Below the pieces are notes generated by a model. It worked only from the letters and a program-made list of their open reading frames with translations, had not been told where the DNA came from and made no database searches. Below are positions 47,596-58,650 of a DNA stretch of 64,000 nt, piece after piece; within the stretch, counting starts at the first letter, position 1; each line of letters opens with the position of its first letter. The DNA is from Dacryopinax spathularia (lineage: Eukaryota > Basidiomycota > Dacrymycetes > Dacrymycetales > Dacrymycetaceae), in NCBI GenBank assembly GCA_037974965.1, contig JBBPFI010000015.1, forward strand, positions 97,001 through 161,000, written 5' to 3'. The position numbers were made by a program, and so were the translations under genes.

Positions 47596-50130
47596 TTACA
47601 CTTCGTCCTCTCCTTCCTCTTCCCGCAAGTCATCCGTACCTGGAGGAGGCACCTCGTAGTCGCTATCAGAGTCATCAACTGATGACTCCTCCTCCAAAGC
47701 AGCGTCCACCTGTTGTTCTTCATCTCCCTCCCTCGCCTCCTTAGCCGCGATGATCGGGTCAGTAGGGTTGCCATAACGCTCTACCGACTTCTTCACCCGC
47801 TTGGGGCGGGCACTCGCTTCCTGAGGTTCTTCCGCCTCTTCTCCTTCTGCACCGGGCTCGGGCGACGCGCGCTTCCTCTTCGTTCCACTCGTGGAGGGAC
47901 GGACCTCTCGGATACGGCCTTCGGAGCCGGCAGCGTTACCGGCGGTATCAGTGTCGGTAAGGTCCAACTCGACATCGGCTTCGTTGGCGGTCATGACCTT
48001 AACGGAGTCGACAAGGAGCTCCCTCCACGTCTTCTTCTCGTCTTCCGGGGTGAGAATACGGAAGGGGAAGCTTGTGGGCTCCAGGAAAAATTTCCTCCCG
48101 GTCAATTCCGCTCCGGGAATCTCCTCCTCTGTGGCGCTGAGCATGAGGACGCTCTCCAAGCCGTCCTTGTCCGCCACGTTGAGCCGGCGCATGTTGGCGG
48201 ACAGCAACATATTCAGCACTTGTTGGTGGTGCACCAACCAGTTGATATTGGCGAGCGCCGCGTCTACAAACGCATTAGAATGGCGAGTCATTACCGCGAT
48301 TATACCGCTTACCGCGCGTCGCCTCATATTCGAACACTTCAACGTCGTCTTGAATTGTTCCTTCACGGAACTTCTCCGTCACGACGGTTACAGCCTCGGA
48401 CGTCTCACGTTTGGCGGCAGCGCCTCCCTTTTCGCCCCGAACGCGACCGCGGCGCTCTATCACACACAAAACGAAGCGTTAGTAAGCGGTATCGCCGTTA
48501 CTAAACAAGAACCACATACCATCGGGTTTCGCAATCGAACACATCTTGCGATGTAGGTGGCAGGCAGTGCACTGCCCTCCCTCATGCGAAATGAGGCAGT
48601 CCTGCTTCCGATCCGTGCAATATTTGCACTATACACCTCTGGTTAGCAATTACCCATGTGCGATAATTACCGCACATACCGCCCTTGCCGCCTTCGTAAC
48701 GAACCAAGGCGTTCCTTGGATCGTCCAGAACAGCTCATACCCCGACGGAGGTCGCAGGATCTGCAACGTATATCAGGCACAATTCAAGTTATAAATTAAC
48801 CTCCTGACGTACCTTGCCGCCCCACGTTTCCTCCCCACCGGGCGTAGTTCCCCTCGCCGGCTTCTCTTGACCTCGTCCCCGCGGCGCACGCACCTCGATC
48901 GGGTCCGAAATGACGGGCAGGGGCTTTGCCGCAGGCTTGACGGGCTTTCTGGCCGGTGTTACCGTCTTCTTGGCCGGCGGCGCCGCGACCGGAGCGGCTT
49001 CAGGTGCGGCAGCGGGTACCGCAGTCTTCGCGGGGGTACCGCTGTTACCGCCCTTGTTGGCGGACTGGCGATGATCAATACCGGGGATAACGCACATATC
49101 AAGGAAAAAGCACTCACCCTTTTGCCGGGCGTGCCCGAGCCCATCGCAGGCGGCGCCCTGGCGTTCTCCGCCGCTGCCTCCTCCCTACGCTTCTTCATCA
49201 GCTCATTGCGCCGCTTCTCATCCGCCTCGGCAGTCGCCTCCGCTACGGCCTTCACGGACGCCCGAGTTTGGCGTTTCTTCGCCACCTCCTCATCCGCGAC
49301 TCCCTTCTCCTTCTCCTTCTCCTTCTCCTTCTCCTTCTCCTTCTCCTTCTCCTTCTCCTTCTCCTTCGTCACCTCCTTCGGCCGGGAAACTTCCTTTCCC
49401 TTTCCCTTGGCGGGCGCCTTCTTCGCCACAGGCGTCTCCTCTTCGGCGGGCGCCGGTTCTGTCGCCGTCTTCTTACCGCCGGACGATTCTGTCGGTATCG
49501 TCGATACCGCCTCCCCAGCTGAAGCGGCGGGCGCTTCGTCGGCTTGGACGGGGTCCTCCTCATCGAGGTCTGGAACCTCAAAATCGTCCAGGGTTTCTTC
49601 TTCAACCCAATCGAATTCTTCGCCAGGCGTCGCTACGCCCTTCAGGCCCAACTCGAACTTGTCGGTCTGTAACGCATCGTTAGCAAGCGGTATCTATCGG
49701 CGCGCACTGGTACTCACCTTTTTACCATTCTCCTTCGCATACTCCAGCCAGATGCGCTGGGTGACCTCTCCCAGCAACATCGCACGCCACTGGTCGATCG
49801 CTGCCAACGTGTACGGATGTTTCCGCAGAATCGCCGTCACATCACGCTGTAGACGTATTAGTCTCATTCGGGATGGACCTGCGAAATACGCACCCGGAGC
49901 AACTCCGCATTCTCCTTAACGCCCATCCACGCTACAATGCCGGACCACTTCTTTTCATTAGGATAGGCGAGGACGATCTTCATGGCGTTCATCGCCTGTC
50001 CTACCGCCTTGGACGTCGCCCGCACGCGCGCGCGATCCACGCAGCTCTTCACCCATGCGTCGACTTTCGCCTTCTGCGCAAGTACCGCCGTTTGCCGACG
50101 TTGCTCGCGTTGTACCGATGGCGGTACCAT
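47596..50130 (-). CDS. Antisense, intron-bearing accessory gene inside the LTR element
   Basis: Runs opposite to gag-pol, between pol and the 3' LTR. The N part, from ATG 50130, is helical and Arg/Lys/Ala-rich (MVPPSVQREQRRQ). A middle part is acidic, then a long Lys-Glu repeat, then Pro/Ala/Lys-rich. A Cys6 motif follows at 48539-48629: C-x2-C-x6-C-x8-C-x2-C-x6-C (starting CKYCTDRKQDC), close to a Zn2Cys6 cluster. The C part (48263-47596) has INWLVHHQQVLNMLLSANMR and ends in an acidic tail. Introns with good GT-AG signals on this strand: 49667-49717, 49065-49117, 48457-48519 (branch TTACTAAC), 48264-48312. Others are likely near 49720-49860 and 48630-48812. Function unknown; similar Cys6 proteins are, from memory, common repeats in mushroom genomes. 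Confidence 0.65.
49303..49367 (-). repeat. CTTCTC microsatellite coding Lys-Glu repeats
   Basis: About eleven 6 bp units, read on the minus strand as alternating Lys-Glu in the antisense gene. The plus-strand poly-Leu frame is a shadow. Confidence 0.9.
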
Positions 50131-50561
50131 GTCGTCGTCGACCAGATCTCTTACAAGTCAACTAGGGAGCGAGGAGTCGAGTACGGTGGAGGAGTCGACA
50201 ATTATGGTCAGAGACAACCTGTGAGACCCTCCGAGACGCGTCTAAACTCGGTTTAAAAACCTTTTTCGCCGTCACTGCCACTACCGCGCCGTTACCAATT
50301 GCTTCCGGACGCCTTCTTTTTCTATCAACCAGGAGGTTGACATTCTAAAACGTCCCCCGCGGAGAACAGGCTTCCCTGCGACGGATAACGCTCGAAAACG
50401 AAACCAGCCGGCCAAACACAATGGGCAGCGAAGAACATACGCGAGAATTGCAAGACCTCAAGAAATTCGAACCGCCACAAATCTTGACGTTTATTGACTG
50501 GCTACGGCAGTGCATTCGACGGATGACTGAGGACAGTCATTGTCTGAAAGTCCCCCGCGGA

Positions 50562-51036
50562 TGTACTGTCCGTAGTTAGTTAATTAACAACAAATTATCA
50601 TGCACCGATATCGCCGATCCCAAATACCGCCGATATGGCGTTACCGGCCCGCGTTATCCATAGCCGAGCGGCCATCGAAGCGTTACCGCATGGCGTTACC
50701 CACTGCCGACGCGCGGCGGTGGATGCACCTGAGACGTGAGGCGCTCCCTGTGCCTGTGCCTGGCAGATTTGCGCAGGCGACCACTCCGTTTTTACTGCGA
50801 TTCCCACTCGTTTCCTCTGGCTTTCTTTTGTTCTTTTTCCTTCCCTTTCCCCCCCCGCCAGACGATCCGCGTCTATAACTCTCGCTGTCGTTATCCGCGT
50901 TACTGTCGAGCGTTACCCGTCTGCTATCACTCGATTCTTACACACATACACCACACTCCTTTTGATAGAGCCAATAACACTGTCCCATTAAAGAACTAAG
51001 CTAAAGGGACTATCTACGATAGGACCGAGCAGTTCA
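50562..51036 (+). repeat. 3' LTR
   Basis: 475 bp copy of the 5' LTR. The 12 bases immediately before it (GTCCCCCGCGGA, 50550-50561) also occur at 50352-50363. No usual purine-rich tract is seen before it. Confidence 0.96.
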
Positions 51037-51312
51037 GAACACACGACTTTCGCGTTGCCTCACTGAGAAATCGTCTGGCAGACGATTTATCGGACTGTCG
51101 CTGGAAAGTCAGCGCCGTACTCCACGTGCAAGAGCCGCTTGAACCCATTGAAATTCACTTCCGTAATGACAGGGACTTCATTGATAGGATAGAGGTATGT
51201 ACGTCAATCCAATCCTCTTCAGCTTCACCAATCCTGGCTGTTGTAAAGAGCGGCAGTTTCCCTATGGTACAACTCCGTTAGTGACTCGTCATGCGTTGCA
51301 GATATACGATTC

Positions 51313-53006
51313 TTACGTGAACAACCCCCATAATACAGTCTCGTTGTTGTAGAAGGTGTAGCTGTCGTTGGGAGAAGCCTGCGGAACACATTTAATTCAA
51401 GGATCCGCGGCCAGTTCACAAAGAAACGCACGCCGCGGAAGATCTGGTCTTGATATTTGATCGTGCGATACCCGCCATCTTCGGTCAAGCCCAGCTGTCC
51501 AAACTGCCAAGGCATAATACCAGCATGTTTGGTATTCACAGCGGTTCTAACCCAAGTGGGATACCAGGCCGTCTTATTGGCATTCTCAGGAGAACCGAAT
51601 TCTTCTATCACGATAGGTTTCCCGACTGCGTGCGCCGCTGATGGGATGTCAGGGAATGTAGTGCAAGCGATATGCATGAGCGTACCAGATGCGTGCTGCG
51701 TTATCCAGTTCACTCCCCAGTCTTCGTAGCTCCAATTGGCGTAAGTGAAGAACTGAGGATACCAAGTTTCCGGATACATATGCTGAGAAGAATCAGCAAA
51801 TCATTCTAGCCCATATATTCATCTTACGTAGACGCCAAAGTCGATATTGGGAAGCGCAATCACATCATCGAAGGACTCCCCGGCTGCACACGAATCAGCG
51901 TCCATCCAGTGTAAGGGCACTTGGACATACCTCCACCATCATAGTTGTAGTCAGGAACATACTGCCCATCGTACCAATAGTATTCCGGGTCCGCCCAATC
52001 GAACTGACCCTCCCCTCCTGTCGAGATCATATGATACGGATCCAAAGATCGCACATAATCGCTCTGCTGCTTATACCAGGCTGTCAAAGTGGCCGGTGTA
52101 CATGTCGCGCTCGCGGGCAGGCTGTCACTTGCACAGCGCGCCTCGTTTATCAGCTCCCAGGAGAAGATGGCTGGGGAGGACTTGTATCGCTGTACCAGTA
52201 TGTTGACGTAGTTCTGGTATGCAGAGACGATAGTCGGATCAGTGTAGAACGTATCATCTGCCGATGGGACATTAATCTTGTAACGTTCTCAACAGGTTGT
52301 ATGGTAACTTACGAGGACTGCCGGCCGGTGCCATCCACTGGACGTATAGGTCCGAGCCACCGTATCCAACCCAGTTGTTCGTAAACGTGATGATGAGCTT
52401 AATCCCGTACAGTTCAGCTTTGCTAACGATGTTATCCAGGCGCTCCAGACCCTGCGGTCCATAGTTGACGGTGCTTCGCAGGCAATGATCAGCCGCCCTC
52501 GATACGGAGCACATGAGAACATGACACACTAGTTTGGGCCGTTCCAAACTTGGTAATAGGTCAACCCAGACTCCAAAGCACCCGCCAGCTCGGATTGATT
52601 GATGGCGTTGAATCCCTGCACATCCTCAGCCAACTGCTGCACGATGAATAGATAGATCGTACCCAGGTACGCAAAACCTAGTCGAACTCGTAAATAGAAA
52701 GTCCAGACAGTCTTGGAGAACACTCACCTTGTATCCGCTCAACGCCATATTCTGAAAGGTAATGTCGACATCATGCTCCGTCAGCAACAAAGGCAGCCAC
52801 TATCCCCGGTATTTAGCAACATAGAAGAAAGCGATGGGCGAACGTACGTAAGAGTTGGTGCCAACAAAGTTGAAAGGATGTCCATCCACTTCGAAGCCCT
52901 CGCCGTTCGTCGTTGCAAAGCCAGGAGGTACCCATCGCTTAGCGGGAGCCGCCGAGATCGCAGAAGCAGCAGCAAGAAGGCCAGAGAGCAGGTGCAGGAT
53001 CCGCAT
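51313..53006 (-). CDS. Secreted endo-1,4-beta-mannanase, GH5 (subfamily 7-like)
   Basis: Cuts the backbone of mannans outside the cell. The start at 53006 gives a signal peptide (MRILHLLSGLLAAASAISAA) with a TATAAG 47 bp upstream. The mature part begins with a VDGHPFNFVGTNSY block. GH5_7 landmarks: GIKLIITFTNNWVGYGGSD, WELINEARC (acid/base Glu), FDDVIALPNIDFGVYHMYP, WITQHA and GKPIVIEEFG (nucleophile Glu), then AGIMPWQFGQLGL. The last intron joins QIFRG to ASPNDSYTFYNNETVLWGLFT at the stop (51313-51315). Seven or more introns. No CBM1 domain is present. It sits 276 bp from the 3' LTR, so its downstream DNA is now retrotransposon. Confidence 0.92.
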
Positions 53007-53649
53007 TTTGAGGGCTGACCTTTGTCGATCCAGGTATCATGACGGTAGCGCACTTATACCATTGAGAGAACCATCCACCCGCATATGGGGATAAGGCACA
53101 TCTAACGAGGTCGTGCCTTCTTCAACAAGACGGCGTAGGATAATGCAGGTCCGGAGAAGAATAAGAGGGAGAAATATCGGGAATATCGGGAAGGCATCCT
53201 ATTCGATGACAAGGTGTACGTTTGCTGTCGAGAACCTTGCGTGCCGATTCCTTCCGCAACAACCGCGAGGTGCTCCTGGCTCCATGTGGATAGTCCGGGA
53301 TGGAAGCTGTATTTATCCGACGAAAGTAGCCACGACAAATGTGTGTATAAAGTGCTTCATCCGTCGTCCTCTTGGATTCATGGACACAGCAATCGCCCAG
53401 GTTGTCGACGAAAAGGGTAGACGTGAAGAAGCACAGAAGGCGCCGCGCCATGCGCGGGAGTTTTCCTTTGGAATGCGTCCGCACGTGACTTATGGCTGAG
53501 GCTGGATCTCTGGTATCGCCCATCGGAAGACAGTTGACAGCGGCCGTGCGCTGCGGCCCTAATGGCCGTCTCCATCAATCGCCTTTGTCCCACTATCCTT
53601 GAGGACTTACCATCATAAGCACTCCCACTGCTGTTCCAAAGACCGCTTC
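53007..53649. promoter_or_regulatory. Divergent region between the mannanase and the F-box gene
   Basis: 643 bp between two start codons facing away. On the mannanase side, TATAAG (minus strand, 53053-53058) is a good TATA box. No further gene: the 133- and 128-codon frames here overlap on opposite strands and show no domain. Confidence 0.5.
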
Positions 53650-55271
53650 ATGCATAGGGCCTTGGCGATACCCGAAGTTTTCTTCCTCATTTGCCAGCAC
53701 ATCGAGGAACCGGAACCGCTCGCACAGCTGGCTCAGACCTGTAAACAGTTCAAGGAGGCGGCCCTTGCTCGATTGTGGGAAGATCTGCCTGACGTCGAGC
53801 CGCTTGCGGATCTCGTTCTCGCAGATATCTCCTCAATCCAAAGCGGAATTGTGAGTTGATTTTACTAGGGGTGACAGTCTTGTCGTCTGAAGTGGATGTA
53901 AAGTTCAATGCCAGCCTTACTCTCCCGAAATATGTGTCATATGTTCGCACGGTACGTAGCGAAAGGGAGTGTGAAGGCGACCCCAAGCGTGCTGCCAAGC
54001 TACGGACCGCATTCTACCTGTATCATGTACAGTTGCAACTCAGCACAAGTCTACATCTGCCGAACCTCCGGGAAATCCGCATACGAACCAGCGGCGTGCT
54101 GATGGTCCGATGGCTCACCGAGCTGATCCCCCCGACACTGGAGAGACTCGATCTCGACCTGGATTGGCGAGGCCTACAAGATCCATCCGGCGATCGTAAC
54201 GATCTCGTGCATTACATGAAGGACTTGCTCACCAATCTGCCTGCCCGGACGCCCAACCTCAAGATACTACAGCTGGATATTCCCGAAGGCATTCTACGCT
54301 TTCTGGAGGTATATCTACCCGATCTTGTCAGGAGATTACCCGATATCGAGGAGCTTGATTTGCGATTTCCAGTGCCTGGTGAGACACTGCCTGTTCTGCA
54401 GGGCTGGAAACACCTCCAGGACCTCACGTTGCAAATCTCCAATGCTGAAGGCATACCTCTTGGTGACTTCTCATCATCGATACCCACACTGCAATCACTT
54501 ACCATATCCGGGTCGACAACCTTACTCGATATCATATTCCAGACGGCTCGTCTTCCAGCTCTACGCACACTCGCTCTCTCCCGCATAACAGTGGACGAAC
54601 ACCTCGACCGGCTAAACGAGCTGCTCTGCGTCGTCGCGCACCGTTTCCGCCGGCTAGAGCAACTCAAATTGCTCGCGCCCCGAACCCAACCGAATTGGCA
54701 AAGCATGCTCCAGCTCGATCCGCTGTATTCTCTCAAGAATATTCGCCACTTCTCCCTGGCTTGCGAGCCCGCAGACATCGGCTTGTCATCCGCGTTCCTC
54801 AGCGACAAGACTCTCATCCGCATTTCGGCTGCGTGGAAGGAGCTCGAGTCGCTGGATCTACGGACTCGTACGGTCCCCTTCAGACGGGGAACTGCTTCTC
54901 CTTGTGCTCCAGCATTCAGCCTGCATGGTCTGATTCCTATCGCGCAGAACTGTCCAAAACTTCGAACGCTATTTCTTGGAATGAACCTTTGTTGCACACC
55001 GGTGGACCTCATGACCCCGCGCGGTCTCTTCGACTCCCAAGAGGTCTCTCTTCCTTTCACCTCGCATAGCCTCGCACTCCGCACATTCGAGTTGGAATGC
55101 ATCTCCACTGTTCCGCGCGTGCAAGAGGAAAGGGACTATGCCTGCGCGTTCATCATCGGGCTATGGCCAAATGTTCGACTAAGCACAGAAGGGGAAATTT
55201 CCGATCAGTGCGACCCGGAAGTGAAACGGTTCTGCGGGCTGTTCAATACGAAATGGACCAAAGAGCGGTAG
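53650..55271 (+). CDS. F-box-like protein with leucine-rich repeats
   Basis: Likely substrate-recognition subunit of an SCF ubiquitin ligase; this family is greatly expanded in mushrooms. The N part (53650-53850) starts MHRALAIPEVFFLICQHIEE and has the F-box-like LAQTCKQFKEAALARLWEDL. The C part (open from 53856) contains LRR-like units: LPNLREIRI, PPTLERLDLDLDW, LPDIEELDLRFP, IPTLQSLTISG, LPALRTLALSRI. The two parts read in different frames. A GTGAGT follows the first part, but the nearby acceptors that I tried (53878 onward) do not restore frame with an intron of normal size. Either the junction is unusual, the gene carries a frameshift, or there is a base error. Target unknown. Confidence 0.7.
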
Positions 55272-55954
55272 GTGCGTTCGCTAAGGCCTCATCAACAGGA
55301 GGCAGAGAAGTACTTGCCTCAGAGAGAAGAACGAGCAATGATATCAAGAAACTGTTATGTGCATATTCGTCAGATCTAATTGGGGCTACTGAAGGGCTCC
55401 CAGCAATCGTGTTTCTCCTCTTTTCGGCACCAAGATCCCTGGACTACAGCTTTTTCTCACCTCCGATTCAGAACAACTCTCGGAACTCAACTGGACCTGC
55501 ACAACCCAAGACCCCTTATGTCGAGGCAGATGAGTACAGTCGCGCCTCATCCTGTTACACGGCACACACCTAGTTTATCAAGTTGGATCTCTTGGCTTGG
55601 AAGTCAGCGGGGAAGTGATTCAAGAGGTGCTGATGGAGTAGGGAAATGGCGCGCTCGACGACAGTTCGATGAGGTGGATCCATGCAGTATTTCCCTTATC
55701 TTACTGGGATGAGGAGGGAGGAATGCGGTGTTGGTGGAGGTTCGCATGATGCTGGCCATGGACTGGTTGCGTCAAGTTATATTTCCCCAGAGAACATACC
55801 GTGTACATGAAATGTATCGATCACATTACACTTTACAAGGCTATGAGTTATGGCTAGTGATGCTCCAGCTTTGGCCTAAGGAACTCGTTAGGATGCCAGG
55901 ATTATCCATTTTGTAGACGATCCTGATTTAGCTCACAGCTTTCCTCCCATCCCA
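55272..55954. other. Intergenic, F-box gene to tRNA-Val
   Basis: 683 bp. A 110-codon and a 158-codon plus-strand frame overlap the gene end and show no domain. Nothing else seen. Confidence 0.45.
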
Positions 55955-56028
55955 GGCGACTTGGCGCAGTTGGCTAGCGCATCTGTCTAACACACAGAAG
56001 GTCGCAAGTTCGAGCCTTGCAGTCGTCA
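55955..56028 (+). tRNA. tRNA-Val (anticodon AAC)
   Basis: 74 bases fold as a cloverleaf: acceptor GGCGACT with AGTCGTC (one G-U pair) and discriminator A; D stem GCGC/GCGC; anticodon stem TCTGT/ACAGA with loop CTAACAC, anticodon AAC; T arm GCAAG-TTCGAGC-CTTGC. No intron. The A and B boxes are intact, so it looks functional. CCA is not encoded, as expected in eukaryotes. Confidence 0.93.
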
Positions 56029-56204
56029 AAGGACAACCTTGCTTTTGCCCGTACCGTTTTGCGCCACGCACGTGCCCTCTTCACGTGCTTCTGACGTGAT
56101 CTTGTCCCCCGCGCATGAGCCGGTCCGGTCCCTGAACCGTTTTGCTCGCCGTACACAGCGACTGACGACGCCTTCGACGACACGACGCTGTACAGTCAAC
56201 GACG

Positions 56205-58650
56205 ATGTCGAACCCGACGACGGCTGCACGACCCGTCGCTGCTGCTGCTGGGGGTGCAGCGCCCGGCCAGGCACGGCAGGAAGAAGGCTCGGGAATGTGG
56301 AGAATGCTCATGAACGCGGCTCTGATGTATTTCGCAACTCAGGCTGGTGCGTCAGCTCTATGTTCTAACCGAATATATGCTAATATGAGCCGGTGTAGTA
56401 ATGGGCTACTTCGGCTTCAACAAGCCCGCTCAACCTCCTGCTCCAGCGCCTGACGCACCGCCCTCCGCACAAGCAAACGCTAGCATCGTACCGGGTCGCC
56501 CGCTCTGGCCTCTCGGAACGACATTGGACGTGCACATGCAGCTCAGCACCGACCCGGTAGACCATTATCTTCAGGACAAGAGGGGTGAGGACCGAAGCTT
56601 GCCGGGTTGGACGTGGGATGGAGTGAAGTGGGGTGAATGGGGTTGGGAGAGAGAATGGGAGGGTGTGGTATCTATCCCTGAGGTGTGTGATTTTCCCTAT
56701 ACCACCTGCCGGCGGTTGAAGGCTCACCGAATATCAGAGTGTGCAGCATAATGGGTCGCTGTGGCTGGATGTCTATGTGACGCCGGCTGAGGCGCATGTA
56801 TCGCCTGACCCGAGCGACAGGGCATATGATGACCATCAGGTGTATCATTTCCGAAAAAGTGCGTGTACCGTATCCTCGTCAGCTTTTCTTCCCTTCGACT
56901 GAGTGACTGACCATTACGAAGTGTTGACACGATACTACCCGAAGCGCAAGGTCCGGAAGGAGCACAATCTGCTTGCTGGCGATGAAAAAGAGGAAGAGGA
57001 AGTTGAGGAGGAGCTGGATGTGCGTGTTGGCCACTTTCGTCCCCGTTCCGTAACTAACACACACTACCAGCCCAAAGCCCAAACCATTGTCCCGTACTGG
57101 CACCCCAACCTAACAGTTGCCCTGATCACCGAAACACCTGATGTCTCCCCGCGCGGCCTTCCCGCAGCGCTCGAGCCGTATATCCAGTTCGCACCATGGA
57201 CGCTGGATCCGGAGAAGAACGTGCGCAGCTTGTATTACCCCATTATCTACCCGAACGATTTCTGGTTGTTGCGGGAACATATGGTCGAAGTCAATACGAC
57301 GACGCCGGAGCTGCCGTTGAAGGTTACGTTCAATCCTATGAGCTGGATGAAGGTGCGTCCTGCCTGGATTCGATAGCTAGGATGCGCTGAGGCTGACAGC
57401 GTGTTGTAGTTCCAGATATATGCCAGCGTCGGGTTCGGATTTGAGCAGCAAGCCAAGACTGCCGGGTCGGGTGGAGCAGAGCTCGAGGAGATTAAACGGA
57501 TGCTGGTGCGCCTTCCTCAATACCCTTCGAGCCGTACTCGCTGCTGACGCGATACGGTGTATGCAGATCGAGACCAACCCCATCCTCCTCGGCACCACGA
57601 TCATCGTCTCCCTCCTGCACACACTGTTCGAGTTCCTCGCATTCAAGAACGACATTTCCCACTGGCGGAAGAAGGACGAGCTGACGGGCGTGAGCGTCCG
57701 GACGATCGTGACGAACGTCGTGGTGCAGCTTATCATTCTGCTTTACCTCATCGACAATTCCGTTGAGACAAGCTGGATGATTTTGGGCAGCCAGGGAATA
57801 GGGTTGTTGATCGAGGCGTGGAAGGTCCGTCACCGATTGCTCTAACCTGCTGCAGAATGTATATTGACCACCGCACCAGATAACAAAAGCAGTGGACATC
57901 GCCCTCGTCCCCGCTCCGGCCGGCTCACTCCTCCCCTACAAACTCAAGATAACGGACAAGCACGTCCTATCCGAAGACGAGCGCAAGACGCAGGAATATG
58001 ACGCCCTCGCGTTCCGCTACGTCTCCTACGTCGCTATTCCGCTCCTGGTGGGGTATAGCATCTATTCGCTGCTGTATGAGACGCATCGCGGGTGGTACAG
58101 CTTTGTGATCACGACGCTCACGAGCTTTGTGTACATGTTTGGATTTGTACGTCTTCCACGTCCTCACTCTGCTGCATCTTCGCTAACCGCTCCCCGCACG
58201 CAGGTCCAACTCGTCCCGCAACTCATCATAAATTACAAACTCAAGTCCGTCGCGCACATGCCGATCAAAGCGATGATCTACAAGACCCTGTCGACCGTCG
58301 TGGACGACTTCTTCGCTTTCTGCATAAAGATGCCTTGGCTTCATCGGTTGGCGTGTTTCAGGGACGACGTGGTGTTCTTGATTTTCTTGTATCAGGTGCG
58401 TTCCCGCTACTTACTTTCTTGGCTCCTCTGTGCTTGGGGGATTGTGCGGCGCAGTTGGCTGACATGAATTGGGTGATAGCGCTGGATCTACCGCGTCGAC
58501 CCGAAGCGGGTAAACGAATACGGCCAGATCGCGGTCGACGGAGTGGAAGACGACTCCTCAGCCCGGATAAAGGACGTCAAGCTCGTCGAAGAGAAAGAAA
58601 AAGAGGAGAAAGAAGAGGCGGAGGCGGACGAGCCCAAGAAGACGCGGTGA
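56205..58650 (+). CDS. CLPTM1: CLPTM1-family multi-pass membrane protein
   Basis: Homologue of cleft lip and palate transmembrane protein 1, an ER protein; animal members act in receptor trafficking and the relative CLPTM1L is a lipid scramblase. The start MSNPTTAARPVAAAAGG precedes a single N-terminal helix (MLMNAALMYFATQ). A lumenal domain follows with WPLGTTLDVHMQLS, GSLWLDVYVTP, RYYPKRKVRKEHNLL, YWHPNLTVALI and SLYYPIIYPNDFWLL. The conserved C half has HTLFEFLAFKNDISHWR, the PHxx-like QLVPQLIINYKLKSVAHMP, TLSTVVDDFFAFCIKMP and RWIYRVDPKRVNEYG, ending in a Glu/Lys-rich cytosolic tail (stop 58648-58650). Nine or so introns. The CLPTM1 core is unmistakable; the cellular role in fungi is not known to me. 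Confidence 0.93.

Larger units (their letters stand above)
40343..51036 (+). mobile_element. Ty3/gypsy LTR retrotransposon, 10.7 kb
   Basis: Two direct 475 bp LTRs (40343-40817 and 50562-51036), each TG...CA and apparently identical, bound the element. GAAC flanks it on both sides (40339-40342 and 51037-51040; 5 bp AGAAC if the terminal A is counted in the repeat). Parts in order: 5' LTR, primer-binding site, about 400 bp leader, gag with protease-like domain, pol in the order reverse transcriptase, RNase H, integrase (the Ty3/gypsy order), an unusual 3.3 kb tail holding an antisense gene, then the 3' LTR. It looks structurally whole; pol does not lie in one continuous frame, so about one or two breaks, or a frame change natural to the family, may be present. 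Identical LTRs point to a very young insertion. Confidence 0.95.

Noticed and set aside
49268-49522. Plus-strand poly-Leu open frame
   Set aside because: Shadow of the CTTCTC microsatellite in the antisense gene.
15102-53006. Beta-mannosidase and mannanase as a mannan-use gene cluster
   Set aside because: They are about 33 kb apart with many unrelated genes and a young retrotransposon between; a functional link is possible but clustering is not shown.
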